Assembly (NCBI GenBank): GCA_014584575.1
Contig: JACTMP010000059.1
Coordinates: 1 to 64,000, forward strand
Origin: Chloroflexota bacterium
GTDB lineage: Bacteria > Chloroflexota > Anaerolineae > Promineifilales > Promineifilaceae
Length of the DNA: 64,000 bases
Reading direction: 5' to 3'
Part shown: piece after piece, positions 1 to 8,389 of the stretch
Layout of the letters: each line of letters opens with the position of its first letter
Position numbering within the stretch: the stretch's first letter is position 1
Position numbers and translations under genes: made by a program
Notes under the pieces: model-generated
Told to the model about the DNA's origin: nothing
Seen by the model: only the letters and a program-made list of their open reading frames with translations
The model's database searches: none

Positions 1-10
1 ATAGGGTTGT

Positions 11-547
11 TCAGGGAATAGGTGTACCTGTTGAAACTTTGCGGATTGGCCGGGTCTGGTACAATTGAATCCGCCGACAGGAACCGGTTAATATAAGTTT
101 CATAACATCGTGTTTACACCCCCCCGGATAGGTTAATTTGGCGTAGACGGTCTCTTCGTCAACGGCCGTGCCTCTAACAAAATGTATCCAGGTTTCAATG
201 TTTCTTTTGGGCACAAAAACTGCCACACGCTCACTGGCCTGGCGTTTTTCTTGGGAGGTGGCTGTAAGCGCCTGGTCTAGTTGTTGCAAACGTGCTTGAA
301 CTGAAACGGTATCCGCATCAATCACCACGACAAGTATGGTGGAGAGATAAGCCGAACGGCGGCGATAAGCCCGCATTTCCTGCGGATACTGCTCTCGTAC
401 ATACTGCTCCCCAGAACCTTCCCCTCGCGGGCTAATCCTGACCCTTATTTTGCGCGGATGAAAACCACGTTCGATAAAGTAGTGACGAGCAAAAACTGCT
501 TGCTGCTGGTCCTCGCACAAAATAACAAGCTCAACCTGCCTGCTCAT
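11..547 (-). CDS. TOPRIM/DUF4276-like partner of an AAA ATPase
   Basis: A 178-residue protein with a TOPRIM-like pattern: an early acidic residue after a hydrophobic strand (VELVILCED, Glu12) and a DxD after a second strand (VVVIDADT, Asp77/Asp79), followed by RNIETW at 115-120. TOPRIM folds of this kind act as metal-dependent nucleases in OLD/Gabija/PARIS-type systems, so a nuclease role is inferred, not shown. The start overlaps the end of the upstream ATPase gene by 17 bases, implying coupled translation and joint function. The last ~25 residues look low in conservation, and the gene stops 11 bases from the window edge, so a frameshifted tail cannot be excluded. Family assignment is tentative. 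Confidence 0.6.
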   Translation of the reverse strand: MSRQVELVILCEDQQQAVFARHYFIERGFHPRKIRVRISPRGEGSGEQYVREQYPQEMRAYRRRSAYLSTILVVVIDADTVSVQARLQQLDQALTATSQEKRQASERVAVFVPKRNIETWIHFVRGTAVDEETVYAKLTYPGGCKHDVMKLILTGSCRRIQLYQTRPIRKVSTGTPIP

Positions 548-1640
548 GCAACCATCCTCGTGCAGTCAACTCCGAGAAAGCTAAACCAATCTGATCATGT
601 GACCCGATGCGCCTTACCCGTATCGGCGCATTGCTTTCAGAATCGAACCAATAACCGGAAGATGCGGCCAGGAAATCAATCAGTTCCGGGTGGTGCGAAA
701 TGAGTAACGCCTGTAGCTTTCCATCCTGGCACAAATCATAAAGCGTCAGGAGCCAGGGCTGAATTTCAGGCAGAGCCAGGAAGTTCTCCGGTTCATCAAT
801 GCACAGCGTGTAATCTTCAGCTTGCGTGAAATAAAGCAGTGTGTAGAGAACAACTAACGCCCGTTGACCATCTGAAAGTTCATCAAAACGGTAGTCTATT
901 TGATGTTTTTTTGCGCCTGAAAACGCCAGCTTCAGAATCCGATGTTGCTCACCTGCCTCTGTGAATTTGAAATACTCGAACCCCTCCAGAACTTCCTGCA
1001 ATACTTTCGTAATCTCAAAAGCCTTTCCTTGATTTTGATAAATATGACGGTACCATGAAACATAGTTTTCGGCGTTATATGCAAGTTGCGATGATTCACT
1101 GTCGCTTTCCGCACTCATCAGCCCTGGATTCATTTGCAAGACAATAAAACGATCTAACCGTTTCTTGAACCGCGAAATGTGTTCATTTACTGCTGCTAGT
1201 AGCGGAATCATTGATTGTAAACCGATAAAGGGGATTGATTCTTCTGCGCCATTATCATCATAGACCAAACCTTTGCTATCCGATATGGAAAAATTGATTA
1301 GGGGTCTATCAGCCAACCATAAACGCTCATGTAGAATGAGGGGAGACTGTCTGCCTTTTTCCTGTTCTATGGCAAGTTCATATTTGTAGGTGTTTTGTTT
1401 TTCTACTAGCTCGATCTCAAATCGTTGAATGCGGGTTCCCTGCCAGCGTGTCAGGTCTTTTTCCTGGAATAAGGCGCCCGGCTTCGCATCCCCACGCACA
1501 AAAGCCTGAATGATTCGCAGAACATCAAAAACGGTGGACTTGCCGGCACCATTTGGCCCCAGCAACAAGTTTATAGGAGTGACCACGATCTCGAAATTCA
1601 CAAATGATCTAAAATTATCAATGTAGATTCGTTTTAGCAT
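531..1640 (-). CDS. AAA (AAA_21/RecF-like) ATPase, putative defence module
   Basis: A 369-residue ABC/SMC-like ATPase. Walker A GPNGAGKST lies at residues 28-36, a signature-like LSDGQRALVV near 265, Walker B with CIDEPEN just after it, and the H-loop region LLISHHPEL near the C terminus. The ATG at 1640 is preferred over an upstream one because GGAG sits at the right distance before it and it begins with MLKRIYIDNFRSF, a usual N terminus for this family. It forms a two-gene unit with the TOPRIM-like gene downstream. No ACGGCCGT octamer occurs in it, unlike most neighbours, which suggests recent acquisition. Defence against mobile DNA is inferred from the architecture. Confidence 0.8.
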   Translation of the reverse strand: MLKRIYIDNFRSFVNFEIVVTPINLLLGPNGAGKSTVFDVLRIIQAFVRGDAKPGALFQEKDLTRWQGTRIQRFEIELVEKQNTYKYELAIEQEKGRQSPLILHERLWLADRPLINFSISDSKGLVYDDNGAEESIPFIGLQSMIPLLAAVNEHISRFKKRLDRFIVLQMNPGLMSAESDSESSQLAYNAENYVSWYRHIYQNQGKAFEITKVLQEVLEGFEYFKFTEAGEQHRILKLAFSGAKKHQIDYRFDELSDGQRALVVLYTLLYFTQAEDYTLCIDEPENFLALPEIQPWLLTLYDLCQDGKLQALLISHHPELIDFLAASSGYWFDSESNAPIRVRRIGSHDQIGLAFSELTARGWLHEQAG

Positions 1641-1768
1641 TTCTCGTTCTCCATATAATGGCCCATCCTGCAAAACACCTTGTTTTGTATTTGAGCATTT
1701 GGCCTATTATACACTGTTGCAAGATACAATATGCCAGCGTTTGGCTTGTTCAGGTTGACGATTTATTT

Positions 1769-1796
1769 TTGCACTTTCCCCCCGCTCCGGTACAAT
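1769..1796 (+). promoter_or_regulatory. Putative sigma70 promoter of the gcv operon
   Basis: TTGCAC at 1769-1774 and TACAAT at 1791-1796 are separated by 16 bases. Transcription from here would run straight into the glycine riboswitch. A similar GGTACAAT box precedes the ssnA-like gene at 5815-5822. Confidence 0.5.
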
Positions 1797-1856
1797 GTAT
1801 CTAATCAATGAACACCATCCTGGCAATTTGAAAATTGAATACAGCAAACGGCCGTG

Positions 1857-2103
1857 CGGGAGAGTATCTGAATCCGTAATCGGTAATCAGTAATCGGTAA
1901 ACGGTGAACCGATTACCGATCACCGATTACCGATTAGCGATCACCGAAGGGGCAACCGGCGAGCGATCTATCGCCCACCGCGAATCTCTCAGGTAAAAGG
2001 ACCGGACGGCAGGGTGTATCTGGAAAATGCGTAACCATACGCATACCGAAGGGGCAACCGGCAGGCAAACCGCCCGCTGCCAATCTCTCAGGTTAATGAC
2101 AGA
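1857..2103 (+). promoter_or_regulatory. Tandem glycine riboswitch
   Basis: Two glycine aptamer cores are visible. The first has GGGAGAG (1858-1864), CACCGAAGGGGCAA (1922-1935 spaced region ending near 1955) and CTCTCAGGTAAAAGGAC (1986-2002). The second has CCGAAGGGGCAA (2046-2057) and CTCTCAGG (2085-2092). Such riboswitches bind glycine and activate glycine-cleavage genes, matching gcvH and gcvP downstream. The second core is less canonical at its 3' end (GGTTAATGAC instead of GGTAAAAGGAC). The P2 region of aptamer 1 is greatly lengthened by a heptamer repeat hairpin. A terminator follows immediately. Confidence 0.9.
1869..1938 (+). repeat. Heptamer hairpin (GTAATCG/CGATTAC) inside riboswitch P2
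   Basis: Seven-base units GTAATCG, GTAATCA, GTAATCG, GTAAACG run into their reverse complements GATTACC, GATCACC, GATTACC, making a long hairpin. It lies between the GGGAGAG strand and the CACCGAAGG core of aptamer 1, where a short P2 stem is normally found. Confidence 0.8.
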
Positions 2104-2144
2104 GGACGCTGGCAAAACGCCGTTTTGCCATGCGTCCTTTTTTA
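2104..2144 (+). terminator. Riboswitch-controlled intrinsic terminator
   Basis: GGACGC-TGGCAAAAC pairs with GTTTTGCCA-T-GCGTCC (15 pairs, one bulged T, loop GCC) and is followed by six T. The left arm begins inside the closing strand of aptamer 2, so glycine binding could compete with terminator formation, giving an ON switch. Confidence 0.85.
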
Positions 2145-2156
2145 TTTTCTACCGTT

Positions 2157-2220
2157 GGGGCGAGGCAGATGTGTATAAATTTGTCCGGCAAGACAACGCA
2201 TACCCCATCTGCCTCGCCCG
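2157..2220 (+). repeat. 14-bp perfect inverted repeat in gcvH leader
   Basis: GGGCGAGGCAGATG (2158-2171) is exactly complementary to CATCTGCCTCGCCC (2207-2220), with a 35-base loop. It ends 8 bases before the AAAGGAG ribosome-binding site of gcvH, so it could act as an mRNA 5' stabiliser or a second control element. No U tract follows. Confidence 0.7.
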
Positions 2221-2240
2221 TACCCACAAAGGAGTAGATC

Positions 2241-2630
2241 ATGTCCAAAATCCCTGCAAATTACCGTTTTTCCGATGATGATGAATGGGTGCGCGTGGAA
2301 GGTGACGAAGTCGTCATCGGCATTACCGACCATGCCCAGGATTCCTTGTCTGATATTGTTTACCTGCAACTACCCGATGTCGGCGACACGTTCGGCGTCG
2401 GCGACGCCTTCGGCGTGGTGGAATCGGTGAAAGCAGCCGCCGACCTGTTGATGCCCATTGCCGGGGAAGTCACGGCCGTGAACACCCCCCTCGTTGACAC
2501 CCCCGAACTCGTCAACAGCGACCCCTACGGCGACGCCTGGATGATCCGCGTCCGCCCGGATAACATGGCCGACGTGGATGCCCTGATGGATGCGGCCGCG
2601 TATGAGAAGTTTTTGGCAGAAAGAGAGTGA
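2241..2630 (+). CDS. gcvH: Glycine cleavage system H protein
   Basis: A 129-residue lipoyl carrier of the glycine cleavage system; its lipoyl arm shuttles the aminomethyl group between the P, T and L proteins. The region GVGDAFGVVESVKAAADLLMP contains the lipoylated Lys in the usual ESVKAA context. N-terminal DDEWVRVEGDEVVIGITDHAQ is typical, and the length matches the family. AAAGGAG precedes the ATG by 6 bases. It is the first gene after the glycine riboswitch and is followed by gcvP; gcvT is not in the window. Confidence 0.97.
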   Translation: MSKIPANYRFSDDDEWVRVEGDEVVIGITDHAQDSLSDIVYLQLPDVGDTFGVGDAFGVVESVKAAADLLMPIAGEVTAVNTPLVDTPELVNSDPYGDAWMIRVRPDNMADVDALMDAAAYEKFLAERE

Positions 2631-2705
2631 TCGTAACTCGTAATCCGAAGCCCGTGACCCGTAATCCGAAGTCGGTTTACGGATAACGGATTACGGATAA
2701 CGAAG
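2631..2705. repeat. Heptamer-type hairpin GTAATCCG/CGGATTAC between gcvH and gcvP
   Basis: Units such as GTAATCC and GTGACCC are followed by reverse-complement units CGGATTACGGATAAC. The array fills nearly the whole gcvH-gcvP gap and ends just before the GAGG ribosome-binding site of gcvP. Confidence 0.75.
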
Positions 2706-2716
2706 TGAGGAACCCC

Positions 2717-5662
2717 ATGACAATCCACGAAATCATAGAAGCCGGTGAGAACGGACATACGGCGAACCCGGAGCTGCTCCGGGCCGTGCCCAACCACGAC
2801 CTGCTCCGCCCCGCCGACCGGTTTGTGAAACGGCATCTTGGCCCGCGCAGCAAAGAGGTGACGGAAATGCTGCACACGTTGGGCCTCAACTCGCTGGATG
2901 AACTGGTAGACCAGGCCGTGCCCGCCAACATCCGCATGAAGGGAGAGTTGAAGCTGGAACGGCCGCGCAGTGAAACGGCCGTGCTGGACGAACTGCGCGC
3001 CCTGGCCGCCCAAAACCAGGTCTACCGCTCCTTCATCGGCATGGGCTACAGCGACACCATCACCCCGCCCGTCATCCAGCGCAACATCCTGGAAAACCCC
3101 GGCTGGTATACCCAATACACCCCCTACCAGCCCGAAATCGCCCAGGGCCGGCTGGAAGCGTTGATCAACTTCCAGACCATGATCACCGACCTCACCGGCC
3201 TGGAAATTGCCAACGCCTCCCTGCTGGACGAAGGCACCGCCGCCGCCGAAGCCATGACCCTCTGCCAGCGCGCCATGCCCCGCAGCAGCAAAGCCAACAT
3301 CTTCTTCGTCTCTGAACTGTGCCATCCGCAAACCATCGCTGTTGTCCAAACTCGCGCCGAACCGCTGGGCTACCAGGTCATCGTTGGCGACCACACCAGC
3401 TACGACTTCAGCCAGCCCACCTTTGGCGTGCTGCTGCAATACCCGGCTACCACCGGGGACATCCTCGACTATGAACCGTTCATCCAGAAAGCGCACGCGC
3501 ACGGTGCATTAGCCGTCGTCGCTGCCGATTTGCTGGCGCTGGTACTGCTGCGGCCGCCCGGTGAAATGGGCGCGGATGTGGTCGTGGGCAATTCGCAGCG
3601 ATTTGGTGTGCCCATGGGCTACGGCGGCCCCCACGCCGCCTACATGGCCACTAAAGACGAACACAAACGCATCATGCCCGGCCGGCTGATTGGTGTTTCC
3701 ATTGACGCCCAGGGCAAACCCGGCTACCGGCTGGCGCTGCAAACCCGCGAACAACACATCCGCCGCGAAAAAGCGACCAGCAACATTTGCACAGCGCAGG
3801 TGTTATTGGCCGTCATGGCCTCCATGTACGCCGTCTATCACGGCCCGGAAGGACTAAAGCGTATTGCCCGACGGGTGCGGCTGATCACCCAGGTGGTCGC
3901 CGCCGGATTGCGCGAATTGGGCTATGAACTAAACGGCGAGCCGGTGTTCGACACGCTGAAAGTGAGCGGCGGCCCGCTGGCCCAGGCGCAAATTCAGGCG
4001 CGCGCTCTGGCGCGGCGGGTCAACCTGCGTACCTTTGCCGATGGCACGGTGGGCGTTTCGTTGGACGAGGCCACCCGCCGCCACGATTTGGAAACGCTGC
4101 TGGAGATTTTTGGCGGGCAGCCGGGGCAGTTTGACCTGGAAGCGATGGCCGACGCCGTCTCGCTGGATTACGACGGGCCGCACCAGCGTACCAGCCCGTT
4201 CCTCACCCACCCCACCTTCAACAGCTACTTCTCGGAAACGGAGATGCTGCGCTACATTCGCCGCCTGGAAAGCCGGGACCTCTCCCTGACGCACTCCATG
4301 ATCCCGCTCGGCTCCTGCACCATGAAGCTGAATGCTACGGCCGAAATGCTGCCCATCACCCTGCCCGAATTCGGCCATTTGCACCCCTTTGCACCGCTGG
4401 AACAAACCCAGGGCTACCAGGAACTGTTCCGCCGCCTGGAAAACTGGCTGATGGAGATCACCGGCTTTGACGCTTTCTCCTTGCAGCCCAACTCCGGCGC
4501 GCAGGGGGAATACACCGGGCTACTGGTCATCCGCGCTTACCACCACGCCAGAGGGGATGCACACCGCAACGTCTGCCTGATTCCCAGTTCGGCGCACGGC
4601 ACCAACCCCGCCAGCGCCGCTCTGGCGGGCATGGACGTGGTGGTGGTGCAGTGTGACGAGGCCGGCAACATTGACGTGGCTGACCTGCGCGCCAAAGCGG
4701 AAAAACACCAGGAAAGGCTGGCGGCGCTCATGGTCACATACCCATCCACACATGGCGTTTTTGAAGCGGCCATCGCCGAAATCTGCCAGATTGTGCATGA
4801 GTTTGGCGGGCAGGTATATCTGGATGGGGCGAACATGAATGCCCAGGTGGGGCTGACCCGTCCGGGTGATTTTGGCGCGGATGTGTGTCATTTGAATTTA
4901 CATAAGACGTTTTGCATTCCACACGGCGGCGGCGGGCCGGGCATGGGGCCAATTGGCGTCAAGGCGCACATTGCCCCCTTCCTGCCGGGGCATCCGGTGG
5001 TTGCCGGGGTGGGCGGGGCGCAGGCCATTGGGCCGGTGTCGTCGGCGCCCTGGGGCAGCGCCAGCATCCTGCCCATTTCGTATGCCTACATTGCCATGAT
5101 GGGCGGTTGGGGGCTGACGGTGGCGACGAAGGTGGCGATTTTGAACGCCAATTACATCGCCGAACGGTTGGAGCCGCATTATCCGGTGTTGTATCGCGGG
5201 GCCAACGGCCGTGTCGCCCATGAATGTATTGTTGACCTGCGCCACTTCAGAGAACTGGTGCCGGTGGATGATGTGGCCAAACGGCTGATGGACTTTGGCT
5301 TTCACGCCCCCACCATGTCTTTCCCCGTGCCCGGCACGTTGATGATTGAACCGACCGAAAGCGAATCCAAAGCGGAACTAGACCGTTTTTGTGAGGCGAT
5401 GATCCAGATTCGCGCCGAAATTCGGGCGGTGGAAAATGGGGAAATGGCCCACGAGGACAGCCCACTGGCGCACGCGCCGCACACGGCCGAGGTGATTATG
5501 AGCGACAGTTGGAATCGGCCGTATTCCCGCGAACAGGCGGCCTATCCGGCGGAATGGGTGCGCGAACGCAAATTCTGGCCTTACGTCGGCCGCATTGACA
5601 ACGTCTACGGCGACCGCAACCTCTTCTGCATCTGCCCGCCGGTGGCGGCATATGCCGATTAA
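2717..5662 (+). CDS. gcvP: Glycine dehydrogenase (decarboxylating), P protein
   Basis: A 981-residue PLP enzyme that decarboxylates glycine and passes the aminomethyl group to lipoyl-GcvH. It is the fused form, with PA-like and PB-like halves in one chain. The PLP lysine lies in HLNLHKTFCIPHGGGGPGMGP in the second half, close to position 735. The ATG at 2717 is chosen because GAGG stands 7 bases upstream; a GTG at 2705 is also open. It holds only two ACGGCCGT sites in 3 kb, fewer than its neighbours. It is co-transcribed with gcvH under the glycine riboswitch. Confidence 0.97.
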   Translation: MTIHEIIEAGENGHTANPELLRAVPNHDLLRPADRFVKRHLGPRSKEVTEMLHTLGLNSLDELVDQAVPANIRMKGELKLERPRSETAVLDELRALAAQNQVYRSFIGMGYSDTITPPVIQRNILENPGWYTQYTPYQPEIAQGRLEALINFQTMITDLTGLEIANASLLDEGTAAAEAMTLCQRAMPRSSKANIFFVSELCHPQTIAVVQTRAEPLGYQVIVGDHTSYDFSQPTFGVLLQYPATTGDILDYEPFIQKAHAHGALAVVAADLLALVLLRPPGEMGADVVVGNSQRFGVPMGYGGPHAAYMATKDEHKRIMPGRLIGVSIDAQGKPGYRLALQTREQHIRREKATSNICTAQVLLAVMASMYAVYHGPEGLKRIARRVRLITQVVAAGLRELGYELNGEPVFDTLKVSGGPLAQAQIQARALARRVNLRTFADGTVGVSLDEATRRHDLETLLEIFGGQPGQFDLEAMADAVSLDYDGPHQRTSPFLTHPTFNSYFSETEMLRYIRRLESRDLSLTHSMIPLGSCTMKLNATAEMLPITLPEFGHLHPFAPLEQTQGYQELFRRLENWLMEITGFDAFSLQPNSGAQGEYTGLLVIRAYHHARGDAHRNVCLIPSSAHGTNPASAALAGMDVVVVQCDEAGNIDVADLRAKAEKHQERLAALMVTYPSTHGVFEAAIAEICQIVHEFGGQVYLDGANMNAQVGLTRPGDFGADVCHLNLHKTFCIPHGGGGPGMGPIGVKAHIAPFLPGHPVVAGVGGAQAIGPVSSAPWGSASILPISYAYIAMMGGWGLTVATKVAILNANYIAERLEPHYPVLYRGANGRVAHECIVDLRHFRELVPVDDVAKRLMDFGFHAPTMSFPVPGTLMIEPTESESKAELDRFCEAMIQIRAEIRAVENGEMAHEDSPLAHAPHTAEVIMSDSWNRPYSREQAAYPAEWVRERKFWPYVGRIDNVYGDRNLFCICPPVAAYAD

Positions 5663-5677
5663 CAAAACGGTTGTACG

Positions 5678-5727
5678 GGCAAGGCAACCGGCTGATCCCT
5701 TTATCATGGAGAACCGGTTGCCTTGCC
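5678..5727 (+). terminator. Hairpin after gcvP (14-bp perfect stem, no U tract)
   Basis: GGCAAGGCAACCGG (5678-5691) pairs exactly with CCGGTTGCCTTGCC (5714-5727), loop 22 bases, starting 16 bases after the gcvP stop. It lacks a T run, so it may protect the 3' end or terminate only weakly. Confidence 0.5.
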
Positions 5728-5903
5728 GTCCACATGCCTGCCTAAACGAACCAACTCTGTTGAACCCACATATCTGCCTATAGCTCCTTCTCTTTTCCAG
5801 ACTTTGCCATTACGCTGGTACAATACGTGCAGAAGTGACAGGGCAAGTGAGATAGAAATGGAGTGGTATCTCTATGTCACCGTCCCCTTTCAGGATGTTG
5901 GTT

Positions 5904-7259
5904 ATGGATGAACAATTGATTGTCAACGGCCGTCTGGTGACCTGGTTGCCGGACGCAGAGATTGTGGAAAACGGGGGGATGTTGGTGCGCGACGGCCGTA
6001 TTGCTGCCATCGGCTCCTCCTCCGAACTCAGTGAATCGTACCCTGACGCCAAACAATTAGACGCCCACGGGCAGTTAGTGATGCCCGGTAATATCTGCGC
6101 CCACACTCATTTCTACGGCGCCTTTGCGCGGGGCATGGGCATACCCGGCCCGCCTATGGCCGATTTCCCTGATATTCTGGCGCGGCTCTGGTGGCGGCTG
6201 GACCGCGCCTTGTTTGACCTGGATGTGCAGTACAGTGCCCTGGTTTGCCTGGCGGATGCCATCAAACAGGGCACAACCACCCTGATCGATCACCATGCCA
6301 GCCCCAACGCTATCAATAATTCGCTGGATCAAATTGCCGAAGCGGTGACACAGGCCGGCGTGCGGGCGGCGTTGTGTTATGAGGTGACGGACCGTAACGG
6401 CCGTGATGGGGCGTTAGCCGGTATTGATGAAAATGTCCGTTTTTGGCACTCCCTCAGGGAGCGCGATGAACCGTTATTGGCCGCCATGTTTGGCCTCCAT
6501 GCCTCCCTTTCCCTTAGCGATGAGACATTGGCTGACTGCGTGACGGCCGTGCAAAAATTGGGCTGCGGTTTTCATATTCACGTCGCCGAACACGAGGCAG
6601 ATGAATATGATTCACTGACCAAATACGGCAAGCGTGTGGTTCACCGGCTGGCAGAGGCGGGTATTTTGGGGCCAAAGAGTCTGGTCGCGCACTGTGTCCA
6701 CATTGATGCGGCCGAGATGAACCTGCTGCGGGAAACGGGCACATGGGTGACGCATCAGCCGCGCAGCAATATGAACAATGCCGTCGGTACGGCCGACGTG
6801 GAGGGGATGCTACGGCTGGGTATCCCCGTTTGCCTGGGCAATGATGGCTTCAGCAACAATATGTGGGCCGAGTGGAAAACGGCTTACCTGTTGCACAAGG
6901 CCGCCCACCGCGACCCGCGCCGGATGAATGGGCTAGATGTGGTGCAGATGGCGGTACACAATAATGCGGCCCTGGCCCGCGTTTTCTGGCCGGATATGCC
7001 CATAGGAAAGTTGGAGGTGGGGGCGGCCGCCGACATCATTTTTGTGGATTATCACGCGACCACCCCGCTGAACGCGGGCAATCTGCCCTGGCACATCCTT
7101 TTTGGCTTTGAGAGCAGTATGGTGACAACGACGATGGTTGGCGGTAAATTGTTAATGCAAGATCGCCAGTTGTTGACGCTGGATGAGGCGGAAATCACGG
7201 AAAGAAGCAGAGAATTGGCAACGGCCGTGTGGCAACGTTTTGAGAAATTGAGTGTATGA
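5904..7259 (+). CDS. ssnA: Metal-dependent amidohydrolase, SsnA family
   Basis: A ~451-residue amidohydrolase-superfamily enzyme resembling SsnA/chlorohydrolase proteins. Metal-binding and family motifs are present: CAHTHFYGAFARG (HxH), LIDHHASP, FHIHVAEHEADEYD, LVAHCVH, QPRSNMNNAVG and GNDGFSNNMWAE. SsnA proteins are linked to purine or selenium-dependent catabolism in other bacteria; the substrate here is unknown. The ATG at 5904 fits the family N terminus (MDEQLIVNG) and has AGGA 8 bases upstream; ATGs at 5874 and 5895 are also in frame. It is monocistronic, with a GGTACAAT -10-like box about 80 bases upstream. Confidence 0.8.
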   Translation: MDEQLIVNGRLVTWLPDAEIVENGGMLVRDGRIAAIGSSSELSESYPDAKQLDAHGQLVMPGNICAHTHFYGAFARGMGIPGPPMADFPDILARLWWRLDRALFDLDVQYSALVCLADAIKQGTTTLIDHHASPNAINNSLDQIAEAVTQAGVRAALCYEVTDRNGRDGALAGIDENVRFWHSLRERDEPLLAAMFGLHASLSLSDETLADCVTAVQKLGCGFHIHVAEHEADEYDSLTKYGKRVVHRLAEAGILGPKSLVAHCVHIDAAEMNLLRETGTWVTHQPRSNMNNAVGTADVEGMLRLGIPVCLGNDGFSNNMWAEWKTAYLLHKAAHRDPRRMNGLDVVQMAVHNNAALARVFWPDMPIGKLEVGAAADIIFVDYHATTPLNAGNLPWHILFGFESSMVTTTMVGGKLLMQDRQLLTLDEAEITERSRELATAVWQRFEKLSV

Positions 7260-7297
7260 TCAGGCACTGAACAACAAAGTGTGACAGCGAATAAATT

Positions 7298-8389
7298 ATG
7301 AACGCAATTAAGAACCTTTCAGTCAATAACTTTACCGCATTTCGAGAAGCAAACTTTGAGTTTGTCCCCGGCATCAACGTATTAATTGGTGAAAACAGCA
7401 CAGGAAAAACTCATATTTTGAAACTAATTTATGCGCTTATACAAATTTGTCAACAGACAGTTGGTAAACAAGAAAAAGAGGTGCATGAGTTACTTGCCAG
7501 TACCACTTTACGTGCTGTTTTTAAGTCTGAAAATACGGCTGATCTTGTCCGAAAAACAATTTCCCAACGATCCCCAGAAGAGAAACCCTCTCTTGTAAAG
7601 CTACAATTTGACGATGAATATATACATTATCATTGGGCTTCAATAGCCGAAATACCATCTTCCGAGAAATTTGAGTGGCGAATGAGCGCGCTAAAGAACA
7701 AACCGCCGCAAGCGATTCTTCTTCCTGGTAGAGAATTGCTCACGATTTATCCAGGTTTCATTGCCACATACCAGCAGCGAGAAATCCCATATGACAGAAC
7801 TTATTTTGATTTGGCTATAGCATTGAATGCAAATCCATTACGACAAGAAATGTATAACAAAGTAAAGCATCTTATTGAGCCACTTGAAAAAGTGATCGGG
7901 TCAGGGGAACGGATTTCCAAAGAAAATGATCACTTTTATCTGGAATCCTCTGAGGGAGGAAAGCTAGAGGTCAACCTTATTGCCGAGGGGCATCGGAAAT
8001 TATCCATGCTGGCTTATTTGGTGCGGAATGGTTCGCTGACGCCGGAAAGTGCCTTGCTGTGGGATGAGCCAGAAGCCAATTTGAATCCCAAGCTAGTAAC
8101 CGTTGTGGTTGATTTTCTGCTCAACCTGGCTAATGCGGGCGCACAAATTTTCATTGCTACCCACGATTACTTGTTGAGCTACGAGCTTTCTTTGCGAGCC
8201 GAATATGGGCTAAATAGTAATATCCGCTTTTTTTCGCTTTATCGTCAAGAGGGGGAGGATGGCGTTTTAGTTGAATCGGGTAATACATTAGCTGACTTGA
8301 TGAACAATCCAATCTTGGATGCTTTTGTAGAACACAATGACCGTGAAAACGCACTCTTTTATGAAGCTGAACCAGAGGTGGCAGGATAA
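7298..8389 (+). CDS. AAA ATPase (AAA_15/21) of a two-gene putative defence module
   Basis: A 363-residue ATPase. Walker A GENSTGKT is at residues 31-38 in a RecF-like N terminus (LSVNNFTAFREANF), the signature region is AEGHRKLSMLAYLV, Walker B is LLWDEPEANLNP, and the H-loop is IFIATHDYLL. The gene is clearly more AT-rich than its neighbours and contains no ACGGCCGT octamer, two signs of transfer. Its stop overlaps the start of the nuclease-like gene as TAATG, so translation is coupled. ATPase-plus-nuclease pairs of this type are common in anti-phage systems; that role is inferred. Confidence 0.8.
   Translation: MNAIKNLSVNNFTAFREANFEFVPGINVLIGENSTGKTHILKLIYALIQICQQTVGKQEKEVHELLASTTLRAVFKSENTADLVRKTISQRSPEEKPSLVKLQFDDEYIHYHWASIAEIPSSEKFEWRMSALKNKPPQAILLPGRELLTIYPGFIATYQQREIPYDRTYFDLAIALNANPLRQEMYNKVKHLIEPLEKVIGSGERISKENDHFYLESSEGGKLEVNLIAEGHRKLSMLAYLVRNGSLTPESALLWDEPEANLNPKLVTVVVDFLLNLANAGAQIFIATHDYLLSYELSLRAEYGLNSNIRFFSLYRQEGEDGVLVESGNTLADLMNNPILDAFVEHNDRENALFYEAEPEVAG

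Noticed and set aside
117..125. Run of seven C at the 3' part of the TOPRIM-like gene as a frameshift site
   Set aside because: Both other frames hit stop codons soon after the run, so a frameshift would not extend the protein usefully.
2525..3502. Long open frame on the minus strand opposite gcvP (325 codons)
   Set aside because: It is antisense to a certain glycine dehydrogenase, Gly/Val/Gln-rich with no recognisable motif; GC-rich codon use makes such shadow frames common.
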